Shown one piece after another: positions 1-9,097 of a stretch of DNA of 64,000 bases. The position numbers and the translations under genes are program-made. The stretch's first letter is position 1. Every line of letters starts with the position of its first letter. The notes beneath the pieces were generated by a model. That model was not told the origin of the DNA. It saw only the letters and a list, made by a program, of their open reading frames with translations, and searched no databases. Source of the DNA: Sphingomonas xanthus (GTDB lineage: Bacteria > Pseudomonadota > Alphaproteobacteria > Sphingomonadales > Sphingomonadaceae); contig NZ_CP041659.1 of the NCBI RefSeq assembly GCF_007998985.1, positions 1,796,001-1,860,000 on the forward strand. The letters are read 5' to 3'.

Positions 1-131
1 GTCGATGCGGGCCGTTACCGGCAGCCATTATGGGTCAGCCAAAGACCGGAAAAGCGCTAGGCACTGCCAATCGCCAAGCGGAGCTTCCCGCCTAGCTCCG
101 TAAAATCATTGCGGACCGTCGAGCCTCGGCT
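1..131 (+). promoter_or_regulatory. Upstream region of the sigma-factor gene
   Basis: No gene is recognisable here. A 6-bp inverted repeat, GGAGCT at 80-85 and AGCTCC at 94-99 with an 8-nt loop, lies about 35 nt before the sigma-factor start. It could form a hairpin in the leader or be a regulator site. I see no convincing -35/-10 pair and no strong ribosome binding site directly before the ATG at 132. Confidence 0.3.
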
Positions 132-662
132 ATGACCGCCCAAGCCATGCAGCACAACGGGCTACAGCAAATCTTCGAGGAGCATCGCCAGCCCTTGCTT
201 CGGTACCTCCGTGCGCATGGCGCCGGGGAAGCGGCGGAAGATTTGCTGCAGGAGCTTTGGCTTAAAGTCGTTGCCTCGCTTCCCGGGCCGGTGGCGAACC
301 CGCGAAGCTATCTGTTCCGTGCCGCGACCAACTTGATGATCGACTGGCGTAGATCGAGCGCGCAAGCGCATCGGCGCGATGTCGAATGGGCTGGCCTTAC
401 CGACAGGCTTCCGGGATCGGCCGCCAACGATCCGGGTCCCGAGCGTATGGTGGAGGGGCGGCGCCAACTCGATCTTGTAGAGGCGAGGCTGGCCACGCTT
501 CCCGCCCGCGCCGTGTCGATTTTCCGTCAGCATCGGATCGAAGGCATCACCCAGCGGAAGATCGCGGCGGCAATGGGGCTGAGCGCCAGCACCGTCGAGG
601 CCGACCTGCGCATCGTCTATCGCTTGCTCGCCGAGCTGAAGGAGAAGCTCGATGAGGAATAA
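132..662 (+). CDS. ECF RNA polymerase sigma factor, FecI-like
   Basis: This 176-aa protein has the size and two-domain layout of an extracytoplasmic-function sigma factor. Region 2 spans about residues 12-80 (FEEHRQPLLRYL, then AEDLLQELWLKV and NPRSYLFRAATNLMIDW). Region 4 spans about residues 120-170 (LPARAVSIFRQHRIEG, then the helix-turn-helix ITQRKIAAAMGLSASTVE). The family directs RNA polymerase to a small set of promoters and is held inactive by a membrane FecR protein. A fecR gene follows after about 36 bp, then an STN-type TonB receptor and an autotransporter, so this is very likely the cytoplasmic output of a cell-surface-signalling system. The ATG at 147 is an alternative start. The ligand cannot be told from sequence. 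Confidence 0.92.
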   Translation: MTAQAMQHNGLQQIFEEHRQPLLRYLRAHGAGEAAEDLLQELWLKVVASLPGPVANPRSYLFRAATNLMIDWRRSSAQAHRRDVEWAGLTDRLPGSAANDPGPERMVEGRRQLDLVEARLATLPARAVSIFRQHRIEGITQRKIAAAMGLSASTVEADLRIVYRLLAELKEKLDEE

Positions 663-698
663 GGCGGCGGACTCCGTCTCTACGGGTATGAGGTGGCA

Positions 699-1613
699 AT
701 GACGATCAACCCCGACCGTAAGGCGGCGGCCCTCGATTGGCTCGTCCGGACCAATGATCCGGAGTTCGACGGCTGGGACGAATTTACGACCTGGCTAGAA
801 GAATGTCCGGCCAATGCCGAGGCCTATCATGCGCTTGCGGACGCAGAGGCGCAGATGCTGCCCTTCCTCGATGCCGTCCCTGCCGGGTCCCGGCCCGCTC
901 GCGTCGCCCGGCCTCGCCGCATGGCGCTGGCCGCCGGAATTGCGGTGCTGGCGGCGGCGGGAGCCGCGCTGCTCGCGCCCCGGATGATGCCGATCGACTA
1001 TAGCACCGGCCCGGGTGAGGTGCGGCTGGTGTCGCTTGGCGGCCAGGATGAGCTGGTTCTGAACGGCGATACCAGGCTGGAGCTGGCCGGCTGGGATCGC
1101 CGGGACATCCGACTCCACCGCGGCCAATTGCTGCTGCGCCTGCATGAGCAGGATCGTGATGGCGTCAGGGTCATGAGCGGAGACCTCGAGCTGGTCGATG
1201 TCGGTACAGTATTCGAAGTGTCTCGTGACGGCCGCGAAACCCGGGTACTCGTCAGCGAAGGCGCGGTTATCGCCGATCCTGGCGGGGCCCGGTTGAAGCT
1301 TTCTCCGGGCGAACGGCTGGATACCGAGGACGGGGCGTCGGTGCTGCGCGCCCAATCCGCCGATGCCTCCTCGGTCGGTTCCTTCGAGCGTGGTCAGCTG
1401 GCCTATGTCGACGAACCACTGGACAATGTGGTCGCCGACCTCCGCCGATCGACAGGGCTCGACTTTTCGGCGAATGCGACTATCAGCGCGCGGCGATTTA
1501 CGGGTACCTTGTCGGTCGAGGCGATACGGCGCGACCCGCGTTCGCTCGAACCATTGTTGGGCGTCCCGATCGAACGATCGGGCAGAGGCTGGAATTTGGG
1601 AGGAAAGGTCTAG
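699..1613 (+). CDS. FecR-family anti-sigma factor
   Basis: FecR proteins sit in the inner membrane, bind an ECF sigma factor on the cytoplasmic side and receive a signal from the STN domain of a TonB receptor in the periplasm. The N-terminus carries the cytoplasmic DUF4880 pattern (ALDWLVRTNDPEFDGWDEF, then NAEAYHALADAE). One membrane segment follows at about residues 71-90 (MALAAGIAVLAAAGAALL). The periplasmic FecR domain contains VDVGTVFEV and LVSEGAVIADPGGARLKLSPGE. The C-terminus resembles the small STN-like DUF4974 domain (LDNVVADLRRSTGLDFS). I chose the ATG at 699 because GAGG at 690-693 is correctly spaced for it; a GTG at 693 is also in frame. The stop is 2 nt before the first sense codon of the next reading frame, which suggests translational coupling. 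Confidence 0.9.
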   Translation: MTINPDRKAAALDWLVRTNDPEFDGWDEFTTWLEECPANAEAYHALADAEAQMLPFLDAVPAGSRPARVARPRRMALAAGIAVLAAAGAALLAPRMMPIDYSTGPGEVRLVSLGGQDELVLNGDTRLELAGWDRRDIRLHRGQLLLRLHEQDRDGVRVMSGDLELVDVGTVFEVSRDGRETRVLVSEGAVIADPGGARLKLSPGERLDTEDGASVLRAQSADASSVGSFERGQLAYVDEPLDNVVADLRRSTGLDFSANATISARRFTGTLSVEAIRRDPRSLEPLLGVPIERSGRGWNLGGKV

Positions 1614-1615
1614 CG

Positions 1616-3994
1616 ATCCGGACGCTCTACGTTGGCGCGCCGCTCTGTGCGCTCCTGTCCCTCGCCACTCCCGGCTATGCCGCTTCCCGACTGATCGATG
1701 TCCCTGCCGGGACGGTCGGGCAGGTGGCGTTCGCCATCGGCAGGCAAGCCGGCGTCAATATTTCCATCCCTCAACAGCATTTGCTCGCCCGCGCGGCCCC
1801 GGCAGTCCGCGGTCGGCTGAGCGCTGCCGAAGCCTTGTCCCATCTAGCCCGGGGAAGCGGGCTTCGGGTCAAGCAGGTTGGCGGAAATAGCTATCTTCTG
1901 GTTCCGGCGCCCAGGGTCGCTGCGGCCGAGCCGTTAAGGAAGCCTGCAAGGGCGGTCGCCGTCGCGACCATCCCGCAGGAACCCGAGACCGCGCCGCAAG
2001 ACATCGTCGTCACGGCAAGCAAGCGCGACCTGCTATCGCGGCGCTTTCCCGGACAATGGTCGCGCATCGATGGAGAGGAATTCGGGCCGCTCGGTGTGAC
2101 CGGCATCGAAGCGGTCGAAGCACGATCGGTCGGCTTTTCGTCGACCCATCTCGGTGCCGGCCGCAACAAATTATTCATTCGCGGGATCGCCGATTCCAGC
2201 TTCAGCGGCGCCACCCAGTCGCCGGTCGGCCAATATTTCGGCGACATGCGGACCGGCTATAGCGGTCCCGACCCCGACCTGAAGCTGGTCGACATGGAGG
2301 CGGTCGAAATCCTCGAGGGCCCGCAAGGGACGCTCTATGGGTCGGGAGCGCTTGGCGGGATTGTCTTGCTGAAACCCAACATGCCGGCCTTCGGCGAATT
2401 GTCGGGCCGGGCGGTCGTCGGCGGATCGTTGACCTGGCACGGCGATGCTGGCCACGACTCCTCGATAATGCTCAACCTGCCGTTGGGTGCTAATTCGGCC
2501 CTTCGCGCCATCGCGTACCAGGCGACCGAGGGCGGCTACATCGACAATGTCGCAACGGGCGAGGACGACATCAACACAGTTGGCGTAACCGGCGCCCGCG
2601 CGACCTTGTCGGCGGAGCTGATGCCTGGGTGGATCGTCGACCTGTCAGGACTTGCCCAGCGCATCGACGGTGACGACAGCCAATATGCCGACGGCGCGAT
2701 GTCGGGATTGGCACGCGACAGCCTCGTCGCCCAGCCGTTCGAATCCGCCTTCAAACTTGCCAGCCTGGTCGTACGCAAGGACAGCGGCGCGGTCCGTTTT
2801 CGCTCGACCACCGGCGGCAGCTGGCAGGACGTCGACGAACATTTCGACGCCTCGACGCGCGACGCCGTGCGCCGGCTTGGGCAGTACAGCCGGGCCCGCG
2901 CGCTGAGCAACGAAACGCGCGTCTGGCGGCCGATGGCTGATGGCTATAGCTGGCTGATCGGTTTCAGCTCCATCGCCCATCGCTACAAGGTGCATCGCGA
3001 CCTGCGGTCGGATGACACCACCAGCGACTTGTCGGGGGTAGAGAACCGGGTTCGCGAAACCACGCTTTACGGCGAGCTGGGGGCCGAGTTGCTGCCGGCG
3101 ATTGAGGCTAGCGTGGGCGGGCGCTTTAGCGTGACCCGACTGACCGGGTCGGGCCAGCACCTCAGCCCGCCCAACCTCGCGGAACTGGTCGGGAGCGATC
3201 CCGATCGGACCGAGCGCCGTTTTCTGCCGTCGGCGGCGCTGCTCGCCCGGCCAACCGAGGGCCTCACCGTCTACGGTCGTTACCAGCAAGGCTTTCGTCC
3301 CGGCGGTCTGTCGATTTCCGCGGATACGGTGCGGCTTTACCGCAATGACCGTCTTGGAACCGCCGAGTTGGGATTCCGCTACAGCCTGCCCCTCCGACAT
3401 GGTTTCGACCTGCACGGCAGCGCAACGCGAAGCGCCTGGTCGGACATCCAGGCCGATTTCCTGGATCCTGCCGGCCTTCCGGTAACCGCTAACATCGGTG
3501 ACGGGCGCGTATGGACTGTCACCGTCAATGGCGGTGTCCGGTTGACGCCGGCGCTCCGGCTGTCGGCCGGAGTGGCCTGGAACGAGGGCCGGATTACCAA
3601 GCCGACCGACGATTTTCGTACGCTGATGGTCGGGTCCGACACGGACCCGATGGAAATTCCCAACATCGCCAAGGTCATCGCCCGCGGGTCGGTGGATTGG
3701 CGCCACCGTCTCGGCGGCGAGTGGCACATCGAGGCTAACGCCTACGCCCGCTATGTCGGGCGCTCGCGACTGGGGGTGGGGCCATATCTTGGCGAACGGC
3801 AGGGCGAGTATGTCGATTCCGGGCTGGTCCTGCGGGCGTTCGACCAGCGCCGGGCGATCTCGCTCACCGTAACCAATCTTACCGACGAGGTTGGCAACCG
3901 CTTCGCCTTTGGCGCGCCGATCGCCAGTGGCGCCGATCAGCTCACCCCCTTGCGTCCACGCACCATCCGACTGGGCTTTGAGCAGGCCTTCTAG
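1616..3994 (+). CDS. TonB-dependent receptor with N-terminal STN signalling domain
   Basis: This is an outer-membrane TonB-dependent transducer of about 792 aa. Read from 1616 it begins with a full signal peptide (RTLYVGAPLCALLSLATPGYA, cleaved before AS). An STN domain follows at about residues 25-100 (LIDVPAGTVGQVAFAIGRQA, ending YLLV), then a TonB box-like DIVVTASKR. The plug holds VEILEGPQGTLYGSGALGG, and the beta-barrel ends in Phe, as is usual. STN domains contact FecR, so the receptor completes the signalling chain. Oddity: the frame from 1601 to 1723 has no ATG, GTG or TTG. An ATC at 1616 stands where the Met belongs, after a strong ribosome binding site (GGGAGGAAAG, 1598-1607). The first standard start, GTG 1724, would remove the signal peptide and half the STN domain. 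Substrate unknown. Confidence 0.85.
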   Translation: MRTLYVGAPLCALLSLATPGYAASRLIDVPAGTVGQVAFAIGRQAGVNISIPQQHLLARAAPAVRGRLSAAEALSHLARGSGLRVKQVGGNSYLLVPAPRVAAAEPLRKPARAVAVATIPQEPETAPQDIVVTASKRDLLSRRFPGQWSRIDGEEFGPLGVTGIEAVEARSVGFSSTHLGAGRNKLFIRGIADSSFSGATQSPVGQYFGDMRTGYSGPDPDLKLVDMEAVEILEGPQGTLYGSGALGGIVLLKPNMPAFGELSGRAVVGGSLTWHGDAGHDSSIMLNLPLGANSALRAIAYQATEGGYIDNVATGEDDINTVGVTGARATLSAELMPGWIVDLSGLAQRIDGDDSQYADGAMSGLARDSLVAQPFESAFKLASLVVRKDSGAVRFRSTTGGSWQDVDEHFDASTRDAVRRLGQYSRARALSNETRVWRPMADGYSWLIGFSSIAHRYKVHRDLRSDDTTSDLSGVENRVRETTLYGELGAELLPAIEASVGGRFSVTRLTGSGQHLSPPNLAELVGSDPDRTERRFLPSAALLARPTEGLTVYGRYQQGFRPGGLSISADTVRLYRNDRLGTAELGFRYSLPLRHGFDLHGSATRSAWSDIQADFLDPAGLPVTANIGDGRVWTVTVNGGVRLTPALRLSAGVAWNEGRITKPTDDFRTLMVGSDTDPMEIPNIAKVIARGSVDWRHRLGGEWHIEANAYARYVGRSRLGVGPYLGERQGEYVDSGLVLRAFDQRRAISLTVTNLTDEVGNRFAFGAPIASGADQLTPLRPRTIRLGFEQAF

Positions 3995-4091
3995 AATTTT
4001 TTCCAAGGCAAGGCGCGGGCGGCTCCGTCTGATCGGCTGAAGCGCATCCGCTGCCCGGCGGCTGCGATGACCAGCTGAATGGGGAGCCTTA

Positions 4092-7000
4092 ATGCGTCAC
4101 TTGCTGTTTGCCTCGACCTGCCTCGTTGCCATCGCAACTCCAGCCGCGGCCGAGACGACGATCTCCACGACTGTTACCGGCCCAGTCCGCACGTCGACGG
4201 TGAAAACCGGCGGGCTACCCGACGATATCCTGATCAACTCGTCGGGGATCGTGAACGGCACCGTCGGCGGCGGTGTCATTATCGACAGCAACCACAAGCT
4301 CAATAACCAGGGCATCATCCAGATCGGGAATGTGAACAACGTCGTCGGCGTGGATGTCGCAGCGGGGGTCACCAGCGACATTACCATCAGCGGCAAGATC
4401 ATCGTTGACGAGCCTTACACGCCGACCGATGCCGACAATGACGGCGATCTCGACGGTCCGTTCGCGGTCGGCAGCGGGCGCTTCGGCATCCGCACCAATG
4501 GCGCGATGACCGGCAACATCCTGGTCGCATCGGGCGCGACGATTACCGTCGAGGGCAACGACAGCGCGGGCATCTATCTTGGCGGGCCGCTGACCGGGAA
4601 TTTCCGTCACGACGGTACGACCAGCGTGCTTGGCAACAATGTGATCGGCGTCCGCTTGTCGGACGTCAGCGGGAAGGCGCGGCTGGCAGGCATCATTTCC
4701 GCGAAGGGGCAGGGCGCGATCGCCGTTCATTCCACCGGCAACATCGCAGGAGCAATGGAGTTGCAGGGCACGATCGTCGCTACCGGCTATCGTTCCACCA
4801 CGGCCCCAGCGGACCCGTCCAAGCTTGATGCCGACGACCTGCTGCAGGGCGGTCCCGCAGTTTCGATCGAAGGCAATGTCGGAAAGGGGATCATCCTTGC
4901 GGTCCCTCCCAAGGACAATAGCCCGACCAACAATGATGAAGACAATGACGGCATCGAAGATGCCAAGGAAGGGACCGCTTCGATTATTTCCTACGGTTCC
5001 GCCGCGGCGCTGCGGGTCGGGTCTGCCGGCGCAGTCTCCATCGGCGCAACCGAAGGGACCGGGACCGGGTTCGGGCTCATCGTCGACGGCAGTATCCTGG
5101 GTTCGGGCGTCTACACCGGAGTCAACGGCAACGCGCTGCAGCTGGGCGGCATGGGCGGGACCGTATCCATTGCTAACGGCATCGGCGTGAATGGAACGAT
5201 CGAAGCCAAGTCGCTCGACCGGCAGGCCACCGCCGTCCGGTTCGGCGCTGGCGCGACGACCCCCGAACTTCGCAACGCCGGCAAGATCCTGGCGAGCAGC
5301 GGCAATCATGCGTCGGCGGGTGCGACGGCGGTGAATGTCGAGGCCGGCGCGAATCTGCCCCTGTTGCGCAACAGCGGGCAGATCAAGGCCTCGACCGGCG
5401 CCGACGGGACGGCGATCGCCATCATCGATAATTCGGGCACCCTCGGTTTGATCGAGAACAGCGGCGCGATCACCGCCAGCGGCGCAACCGCCACCTCGAC
5501 TCGGAACGTCGCCATCGACCTCAGCGCCAACGGCGGCGGTACGACGGTCAAGCAGACAGTCGTCGCGGCCGGTTTCGCCGCGCCCTCGATCAGCGGCGAC
5601 ATCAAGTTCGGGACGGGCAATGACACGCTCGACGTCGCCGACGGCAAGCTGGCGGGCAACGTCAGCTTCGGGACCGGGGACAATCGTTTCCTGCTGTCGG
5701 GTGACGCAGTCGCCGTAGGAAAGCTGAGCTTCGGCGCCGGCTCGGATCAACTCACCATGAGCGGGACATCGGCCTTCGACGGATCGGTCGACTTCGGCGG
5801 GGGCAGCGACATGCTGACCATTAGCGGGACATCGTCCTTCACCGGCCAGCTGACCAACTCTACGGGTGTCGCGGTAGCGGTGGACAAGGGCACCTTCGGG
5901 GTCGTCAAGACGGCAAACATCGCCTCGCTCGACGTCACCAATGGTGGCACGTTCGCCGTGTCGCTAAGCAATGCGGCCGGCGAATCCAGCCTGCTAAACG
6001 TCAGTGGCGCCGCCAGCTTCGCAGCCGGATCCAAGCTTCAGCTGAACGTTGCCAATGTCGCCCAGGCAGAGGGCAATTTCGTGGTTCTCAACGCCGGTAC
6101 ACTGACCGGCGCGAGCAACCTTGCGGCGACGAGCGAAATGCTGCCCTTCCTTTACAAGGGAACGCTGGCGGTTTCGGGCAATCAGGTTTCGGTCAACATC
6201 AGCCGGAAAAGCGGCTCCGAACTTGGCCTCAACCGGTCCGAGCGAGCCGCCTACAATGCGGTTTATGAGGCGCTGACCACCGACGACGACGTCGGCGACA
6301 GCTTCCTCGCGATCCGCAACCAGAAGGAATTCGTTGGCCAGATCCGCCAAATGCTGCCCGAACATGCCGGCGGTGCTTTCGAAGCGGTGACCATGGGCGA
6401 CCGCGCGGTGGCCCGAATGCTAAATGATCCCAAGGAACCCTATGAGGACGATGGCGGAGTCGACGTCACCTTCGGCCAGGTCGCCTGGGGCTCGTCGAAG
6501 AGCATCGGCAACACCGCGGGCTATGAGATTGGCGGATGGGGGGCATCGGGTACCGCGGAGCTGTCGACCGGCTTTGGCAGGCTTGGCGCCACGCTGAGCT
6601 ACCTGTGGGGCAAGGATGACGACAAGGCGACCGACAATTCGGTCACCGCCAACCAATATTCTCTTGCGGCCCACTGGCGTTTGCGGACCGGCGGTCTGCA
6701 GCTGGGCGCGCGGGGCAGCTATTCCTTCGTCAGCTTCGAGGGACAGCGCTACTTCAAGGCCGGTGAGGGCGATGACCTGATCGAGCGCACGATCAAGGGC
6801 GACTGGAACGGATCGATGGTCTCGGGCACCGCCTTCGGCAGCTATGAGCTGTGGGCTGGGTCATTCTTCATCCGTCCCTCGGCAAGCGTCGAATATCACC
6901 GGCTGAGCGAAGACAAATATCGGGAAAAGGGCGGTGGCAGTGCACTCGACCTCGCCGTCGACAAGCGCACCAGCGACGAGCTGGCGGTCAACGGATTGAT

Positions 7001-7292
7001 GATCGCCGGCTTCGAGTGGGGCGCCCGTCGTCCGACCGAAGGCTATTTCCGGGTCGAGCTTGAAGGCGGCCGGCGGCAGATCGTCGGCGGATCGCTGGGC
7101 AAGACCACCGCAAGGTTTGAAGATGGCGACCGCTTCACCCTGACCCCCGAAAAGCGTGACAGCGGCTGGGTTGCCCGGCTGCGCGGGATCGGGGGCGGCA
7201 GCGGGTTCCGCATCGCCGGCGAGCTTGGCGCCGAAGAGCGGGAGAAGAAGGTAGGAATTTCAGCTCGGGCGAGCCTTGTCCTAGGCATTTAG
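4092..7292 (+). CDS. Autotransporter (type V secretion) with beta-helix passenger
   Basis: The 1066-aa protein has a signal peptide (MRHLLFASTCLVAIATPAAA), a passenger of about 750 residues rich in Gly, Asn, Thr and Ser with beta-helix character, and a C-terminal autotransporter barrel of about 280 residues (from DRAVARMLND through FGQVAWGSSKSIGNTAGYEI). Two Asp-rich inserts resemble thrombospondin type 3 calcium loops (TDADNDGDLDG near residue 115 and NDEDNDGIEDAKEG near residue 285). Four rungs with a 21-residue period at 5604-5852 carry RTX-like GxGxDxL motifs. It follows the receptor by 97 bp with ribosome binding site GGGGAG, so it may be in the same operon or a target of the sigma factor. 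The last residue is Ile rather than the common aromatic. Its role, perhaps adhesin or surface layer component, is inferred. Confidence 0.88.
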   Translation: MRHLLFASTCLVAIATPAAAETTISTTVTGPVRTSTVKTGGLPDDILINSSGIVNGTVGGGVIIDSNHKLNNQGIIQIGNVNNVVGVDVAAGVTSDITISGKIIVDEPYTPTDADNDGDLDGPFAVGSGRFGIRTNGAMTGNILVASGATITVEGNDSAGIYLGGPLTGNFRHDGTTSVLGNNVIGVRLSDVSGKARLAGIISAKGQGAIAVHSTGNIAGAMELQGTIVATGYRSTTAPADPSKLDADDLLQGGPAVSIEGNVGKGIILAVPPKDNSPTNNDEDNDGIEDAKEGTASIISYGSAAALRVGSAGAVSIGATEGTGTGFGLIVDGSILGSGVYTGVNGNALQLGGMGGTVSIANGIGVNGTIEAKSLDRQATAVRFGAGATTPELRNAGKILASSGNHASAGATAVNVEAGANLPLLRNSGQIKASTGADGTAIAIIDNSGTLGLIENSGAITASGATATSTRNVAIDLSANGGGTTVKQTVVAAGFAAPSISGDIKFGTGNDTLDVADGKLAGNVSFGTGDNRFLLSGDAVAVGKLSFGAGSDQLTMSGTSAFDGSVDFGGGSDMLTISGTSSFTGQLTNSTGVAVAVDKGTFGVVKTANIASLDVTNGGTFAVSLSNAAGESSLLNVSGAASFAAGSKLQLNVANVAQAEGNFVVLNAGTLTGASNLAATSEMLPFLYKGTLAVSGNQVSVNISRKSGSELGLNRSERAAYNAVYEALTTDDDVGDSFLAIRNQKEFVGQIRQMLPEHAGGAFEAVTMGDRAVARMLNDPKEPYEDDGGVDVTFGQVAWGSSKSIGNTAGYEIGGWGASGTAELSTGFGRLGATLSYLWGKDDDKATDNSVTANQYSLAAHWRLRTGGLQLGARGSYSFVSFEGQRYFKAGEGDDLIERTIKGDWNGSMVSGTAFGSYELWAGSFFIRPSASVEYHRLSEDKYREKGGGSALDLAVDKRTSDELAVNGLMIAGFEWGARRPTEGYFRVELEGGRRQIVGGSLGKTTARFEDGDRFTLTPEKRDSGWVARLRGIGGGSGFRIAGELGAEEREKKVGISARASLVLGI

Positions 7293-7349
7293 CGCCCGAG
7301 TGCCGCCGTCCCGCTGAGAAACCCCTAACATCCCCGGCGGGGCGGCGGC
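7264..7349 (+). terminator. Two tandem hairpins at the end of the autotransporter gene
   Basis: The first inverted repeat is CTCGGGCG (7264-7271) with CGCCCGAG (7293-7300), perfect over 8 bp and spanning the stop codon. The second is a 13-bp stem with one G-U pair: 7302-7314 with 7337-7349, loop of 22 nt. No T-run follows, so intrinsic termination is doubtful; mRNA 3'-end protection or Rho-dependent termination are alternatives. Confidence 0.4.
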
Positions 7350-7599
7350 ATCTCGAAATCGGCCAGGTTCGTGGCCCTGCGGCTCGAGCCATCGAGGCTC
7401 TTTCGGCCCGCGGCACGCCTGGGGTGGATTCGCCCGCGGGTTGATAAACGACCCGATCGCCGTCATAGGCGGGCCTTCGCCGGACCCGACCCGATCGGGT
7501 GGCTCGGCCGGGCGCCAATCCCCCGGACAACTTTTGAGACTTTGCGTTGAGGCAGCCTGCTGCTCGCCCCCAAAGGTTCGATCTGCTGATCAGGTAATT
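7350..7599. other. Intergenic region before sulP
   Basis: About 250 bp between the tandem hairpins and the transporter gene. The frame of the downstream gene is open to 7441, but those residues (Pro, Ser and Arg rich) do not resemble a SulP N-terminus, so I take the region as non-coding. No RNA gene or clear promoter was recognised. Confidence 0.5.
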
Positions 7600-9084
7600 A
7601 TGTTCAAATCCGCATCGCTTCGCCGCGAGTGGTTAAGCAACCCGCGTGGCGACATTCTCGCCGGGATCGTCGTGGCGCTGGCACTGATCCCGGAAGCCAT
7701 CGGCTTTTCGATCATCGCGGGCGTCGACCCCAAGGTTGGTCTTTACGCATCATTCTCTATCGCCGTGATCATCGCCCTCGTTGGCGGTCGCCCCGGCATG
7801 GTATCGGCGGCAACGGCTGCGGTGGCCGTGCTGGTCGTACCGCTGGTCAGGGATCATGGCGTCGAATATCTGTTCGCGGCGACGGTGCTCATGGGCCTTT
7901 TGCAGATCGTTGCCGGCCTGTTGCGCCTGGACCGCCTGATGCAATTCGTATCGCGCTCCGTCGTCACCGGGTTCATCAACGCCCTCGCGATCCTAATCTT
8001 CATGGCCCAGGTGCCGCAACTGATCGGCGTAACGTGGCATACCTATGCGATGGTCATCGCAGGGCTGGCGATCATTTACCTGCTGCCGCGCCTGACCCGC
8101 GCGATCCCTTCGCCGCTGGTCGCCATCGTCCTCTTGTCACTGTTCGCGGTGTGGCAAGCGATGCCGGTCAACCGGGTAGGGGATATGGGGACGCTGCCGG
8201 GGGCTTTGCCCGCATTCCTAATCCCCGATGTTCCCTTCACCCTGGAAACGCTGCGAATCATCCTGCCCTATTCGCTGACCATGGCTGTGGTCGGTTTGCT
8301 CGAGAGTCTGCTGACCGCACAGATTGTTGACGAACTGACCGACACGCCTTCCGACAAGAACCGCGAGACCAGGGGCCAGGGCATCGCCAACTTCGTGACC
8401 GGCTTCTTCGGCGGCATGGGAGGCTGCGCGATGATCGGGCAATCGGTGATCAACGTGAAGTCCGGCGGGCAGACGCGTCTGTCGACCTTTACCGCAGGGA
8501 CGGTCTTGCTGTTCCTGATCGTCGTGCTTGGGCCTTGGGTGGCACAGATCCCGATGCCCGCACTGGTGGCGGTGATGATCATGGTGTCGATCGGTACGTT
8601 TAGCTGGACGTCGATAAAGAATATCCGCCATCATCCCTGGCACAGCTCGGCCGTCATGATTGCGACGGTGATCGTCGTGGTTTGGACCCACGACCTGGCG
8701 AAGGGCGTGCTTGCCGGAGTGCTCCTCAGCGGCCTGTTCTTCGCTAGCAAGGTTCGCAACCTCTATTCGGTGGCCACGACGGCAAGCGCCGACGGAAGCG
8801 TGCGCAGCTATGCCATTACAGGGGAAATATTCTTCGCCTCGGTCGAACGATTCATGGCCAGTTTCGATTTCAAGGAAGTCGTCGACCGCGTCGTCATCGA
8901 TGTGTCGCGCGCCCATTTCTGGGACATTTCCGCCGTGGCCGCGCTCGACAAGGCAGTCATGAAGTTCCGCCGCGAAGGGACGGATGTGGATGTTGTCGGA
9001 CTGAACGAAGCGAGCGCGACCATGGTCGACCGCTTCGGGGTTCATGATAAGCCAGGCGCGCAAGATGCGCTGCAGACGCATTGA
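7600..9084 (+). CDS. SulP-family inorganic anion transporter with STAS domain
   Basis: The 494-aa inner-membrane protein has the SulP (SLC26-like) layout. About 10-12 hydrophobic segments begin with the family's N-terminal signature ([20 protein letters not shown], then [12 protein letters not shown]). A C-terminal cytoplasmic STAS domain follows at about residues 410-490 ([20 protein letters not shown]). Members carry sulfate, bicarbonate or dicarboxylates, and the substrate cannot be chosen from sequence. I chose the ATG at 7600 because the family N-terminus starts there; the frame is open further upstream but the extra residues are not SulP-like. A universal stress protein gene begins 13 bp after the stop, so the two are probably co-transcribed, a pairing known from other bacteria. 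Confidence 0.9.
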   Translation: MFKSASLRREWLSNPRGDILAGIVVALALIPEAIGFSIIAGVDPKVGLYASFSIAVIIALVGGRPGMVSAATAAVAVLVVPLVRDHGVEYLFAATVLMGLLQIVAGLLRLDRLMQFVSRSVVTGFINALAILIFMAQVPQLIGVTWHTYAMVIAGLAIIYLLPRLTRAIPSPLVAIVLLSLFAVWQAMPVNRVGDMGTLPGALPAFLIPDVPFTLETLRIILPYSLTMAVVGLLESLLTAQIVDELTDTPSDKNRETRGQGIANFVTGFFGGMGGCAMIGQSVINVKSGGQTRLSTFTAGTVLLFLIVVLGPWVAQIPMPALVAVMIMVSIGTFSWTSIKNIRHHPWHSSAVMIATVIVVVWTHDLAKGVLAGVLLSGLFFASKVRNLYSVATTASADGSVRSYAITGEIFFASVERFMASFDFKEVVDRVVIDVSRAHFWDISAVAALDKAVMKFRREGTDVDVVGLNEASATMVDRFGVHDKPGAQDALQTH

Positions 9085-9097
9085 GGAGGCCGAGAAG

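Noticed and set aside
2645..4006. 453-codon ORF on the reverse strand inside the TonB receptor gene
   Set aside because: It lies entirely opposite a clear receptor sequence, has no recognisable domain and has the composition expected of an antisense frame in high-GC DNA.
4215..5750. 511-codon reverse-strand ORF in the autotransporter gene
   Set aside because: It is rich in Asp, Arg and Ala with no motif, and mirrors the passenger repeats. It is a shadow of the repetitive coding strand.
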